Of a DNA stretch of 6,098 nucleotides, positions 5,426 through 6,098 are shown in pieces (positions within the stretch are counted from its first letter, which is position 1; every line of letters starts with the position of its first letter). The stretch is taken from NCBI GenBank assembly GCA_028282865.1, contig JANQHA010000155.1, positions 1 to 6,098 on the forward strand. The letters are read 5' to 3'. Origin of the DNA: Oligoflexales bacterium. Lineage in GTDB: Bacteria > Bdellovibrionota_B > Oligoflexia > Oligoflexales > CACXFL01. The position numbers and the translations under genes were made by a program. The notes beneath the pieces were generated by a model, which searched no databases, had not been told where the DNA came from, and was given only the letters and a program-made list of their open reading frames with translations.

Positions 5426-5598
5426 CCTAAGTGATATATGCCTCACCAACCGGTTGATCGGCTTCGATAAAAAACTTACGATAATACATTGAAATAATTA
5501 ATGTTTTCAATACATATTAGGTCTTTATTAAGTTTCATAGAGTTCGCACCGATAAGGTACCTGAAGGCTAATTCAACGCAACTTAGTTAGGAACTGGT
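5426..5598. other. Intergenic region before the partial lipoprotein gene
   Basis: This 173-nt gap holds the end of the haem/Tat transcript and presumably the promoter of the next gene. Visible structures are a 10-bp palindrome, CAACCGGTTG (5447-5456), an inverted repeat ATTGAAA/TTTCAAT with a 10-nt AT-rich loop (5488-5511), and a palindrome AGGTACCT (5555-5562). A GATAAT (5480-5485) is a fair -10, but the nearest TTGA-type -35 is 20 nt away. No G+C-rich stem with a U-tract was found, so no terminator is called. Confidence 0.4.
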
Positions 5599-6098
5599 AT
5601 GAAAACTCAAACTCCAATTATATTAGGTTTTCTTGCACTAGCGCTTATGATGATAAATTGTTCAGATGGCAGCTTTAGCGGAAGTTCAAAGTCATCTGAT
5701 AGAACTCCAAGCAACGCTCAAGGTGATGGTATAGGAGACGGTACTCCAGCATACGATACCGATTTCGGTGATGGAGTCCCTGGTTCCGGGAACAACGTAG
5801 TCGGCTCAGGTGGCACCATTAATGTTAACTCTGGCGAAGCAACCATCCCAGTGAATATTCAATTCCAAAGATTTCCAGATAACGCATATTACAACAACTG
5901 CGTAAGTATAACAGTTGGGGGTGATGCTCCAATTGAGGTGGGCTGCAATAAAGACGTAACTTTAACTCGAACAACGACTCTACAATTCAAGCCCAAACCC
6001 CATTGTAATAAAATTAGCATTTCAATGAGTTCGGGGGGTAACCCAAACCTAACCACATCAAATGCAAGCTCGGTAAGACTTGTCCAAGTACCAAACCC
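5599..6098 (+). CDS. Lipoprotein with Gly/Asp-rich linker, cut by the window edge
   Basis: The first 166 codons of a gene that runs off the right edge without a stop. The start ATG has AGGA (5589-5592) 6 nt upstream. Residues 1-20 form a signal peptide (MKTQTPIILGFLALALMM) leading to INC with Cys21; Asn at -1 is outside the strict lipobox but occurs in the looser lipoboxes of some Gram-negative groups, so lipidation is likely rather than certain. Residues 22-75 are a flexible, low-complexity segment rich in Ser, Gly and Asp (GDGIGDG, FGDGVPGSG, GSGNNVVGSGG), probably a spacer from the membrane. From about residue 76 comes a Thr/Val/Asn-rich, beta-type domain with three Cys (101, 116, 136), reminiscent of surface-exposed beta-sandwich domains; no family is recognised. 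The gene is separated from the preceding one by 173 nt and probably has its own promoter. Confidence 0.75.
   Translation, partial: MKTQTPIILGFLALALMMINCSDGSFSGSSKSSDRTPSNAQGDGIGDGTPAYDTDFGDGVPGSGNNVVGSGGTINVNSGEATIPVNIQFQRFPDNAYYNNCVSITVGGDAPIEVGCNKDVTLTRTTTLQFKPKPHCNKISISMSSGGNPNLTTSNASSVRLVQVPN

Noticed and set aside
5474..5484. Recurrence of ACTTACGATAA as proof of a regulatory family
   Set aside because: A few shared 11-mers are expected by chance in 6 kb of AT-rich DNA; on its own the second copy is not significant, so it is kept only as a lead.
1..6098. CRISPR array, tRNA, rRNA, insertion sequence or phage genes
   Set aside because: No regularly spaced direct repeats, cloverleaf-like elements, transposase or integrase motifs were seen on either strand.

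Overview
The window carries six protein-coding genes, and every one begins with an export signal: one secreted chymotrypsin-fold protease, one secreted helical protein of unknown function, one probable outer-membrane beta-barrel protein, three lipoproteins (one with a c-type haem motif) and one probable Tat substrate (the haem lipoprotein and the Tat substrate form one two-gene unit; the third lipoprotein is cut by the right edge). That makes seven coding regions in total, six complete and one partial. No RNA gene, transposase, integrase, CRISPR array or phage gene was seen. The outer-membrane protein, the lipoproteins and the moderately AT-rich intergenic DNA with good Shine-Dalgarno sites point to a Gram-negative bacterium. 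The abundance of secreted proteins and the style of the protease (GTSGSP active-site motif, Cys-rich C-terminal part with an NNPCE segment) recall predatory or related Bdellovibrionota/Oligoflexia. This taxonomic placement is an inference from general resemblance, not a demonstrated match.

Left part, minus strand (reading right to left): a beta-barrel gene (3233-2589) overlaps a small lipoprotein gene (2599-2228) by 11 nt, and the ribosome binding site of the second lies inside the last codons of the first, so the two are probably translationally coupled. After about 175 nt comes a separate gene for a 234-residue secreted, helix-rich protein (2051-1347), and after a further 160-170 nt the protease gene (1177-332), which has its own candidate promoter overlapped by an 18-bp dyad. 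Beyond the protease stop lies a perfect 12-bp inverted repeat and then about 270 nt of AT-rich DNA with no gene.

Right part, plus strand: a 195-nt divergent intergenic region (3234-3428) separates the beta-barrel gene from a 519-residue lipoprotein with one CXXCH haem-attachment motif near its C-terminus. Fourteen nucleotides after its stop begins a 140-residue protein with a twin-arginine signal and two histidine clusters (HGHR...H and GHRH). The two form an apparent bicistronic unit: a haem lipoprotein exported by Sec and a small, putatively metal-binding partner exported by Tat. This is the part of the window most likely to hold an undescribed system. A separate lipoprotein gene with a Gly/Asp-rich linker starts at 5599 and runs off the window.

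Several starts were moved inward from the longest open frame because a strong Shine-Dalgarno site fits only the internal ATG (1177, 2599, 5003). All functional statements rest on motifs read by eye; no similarity search was possible.
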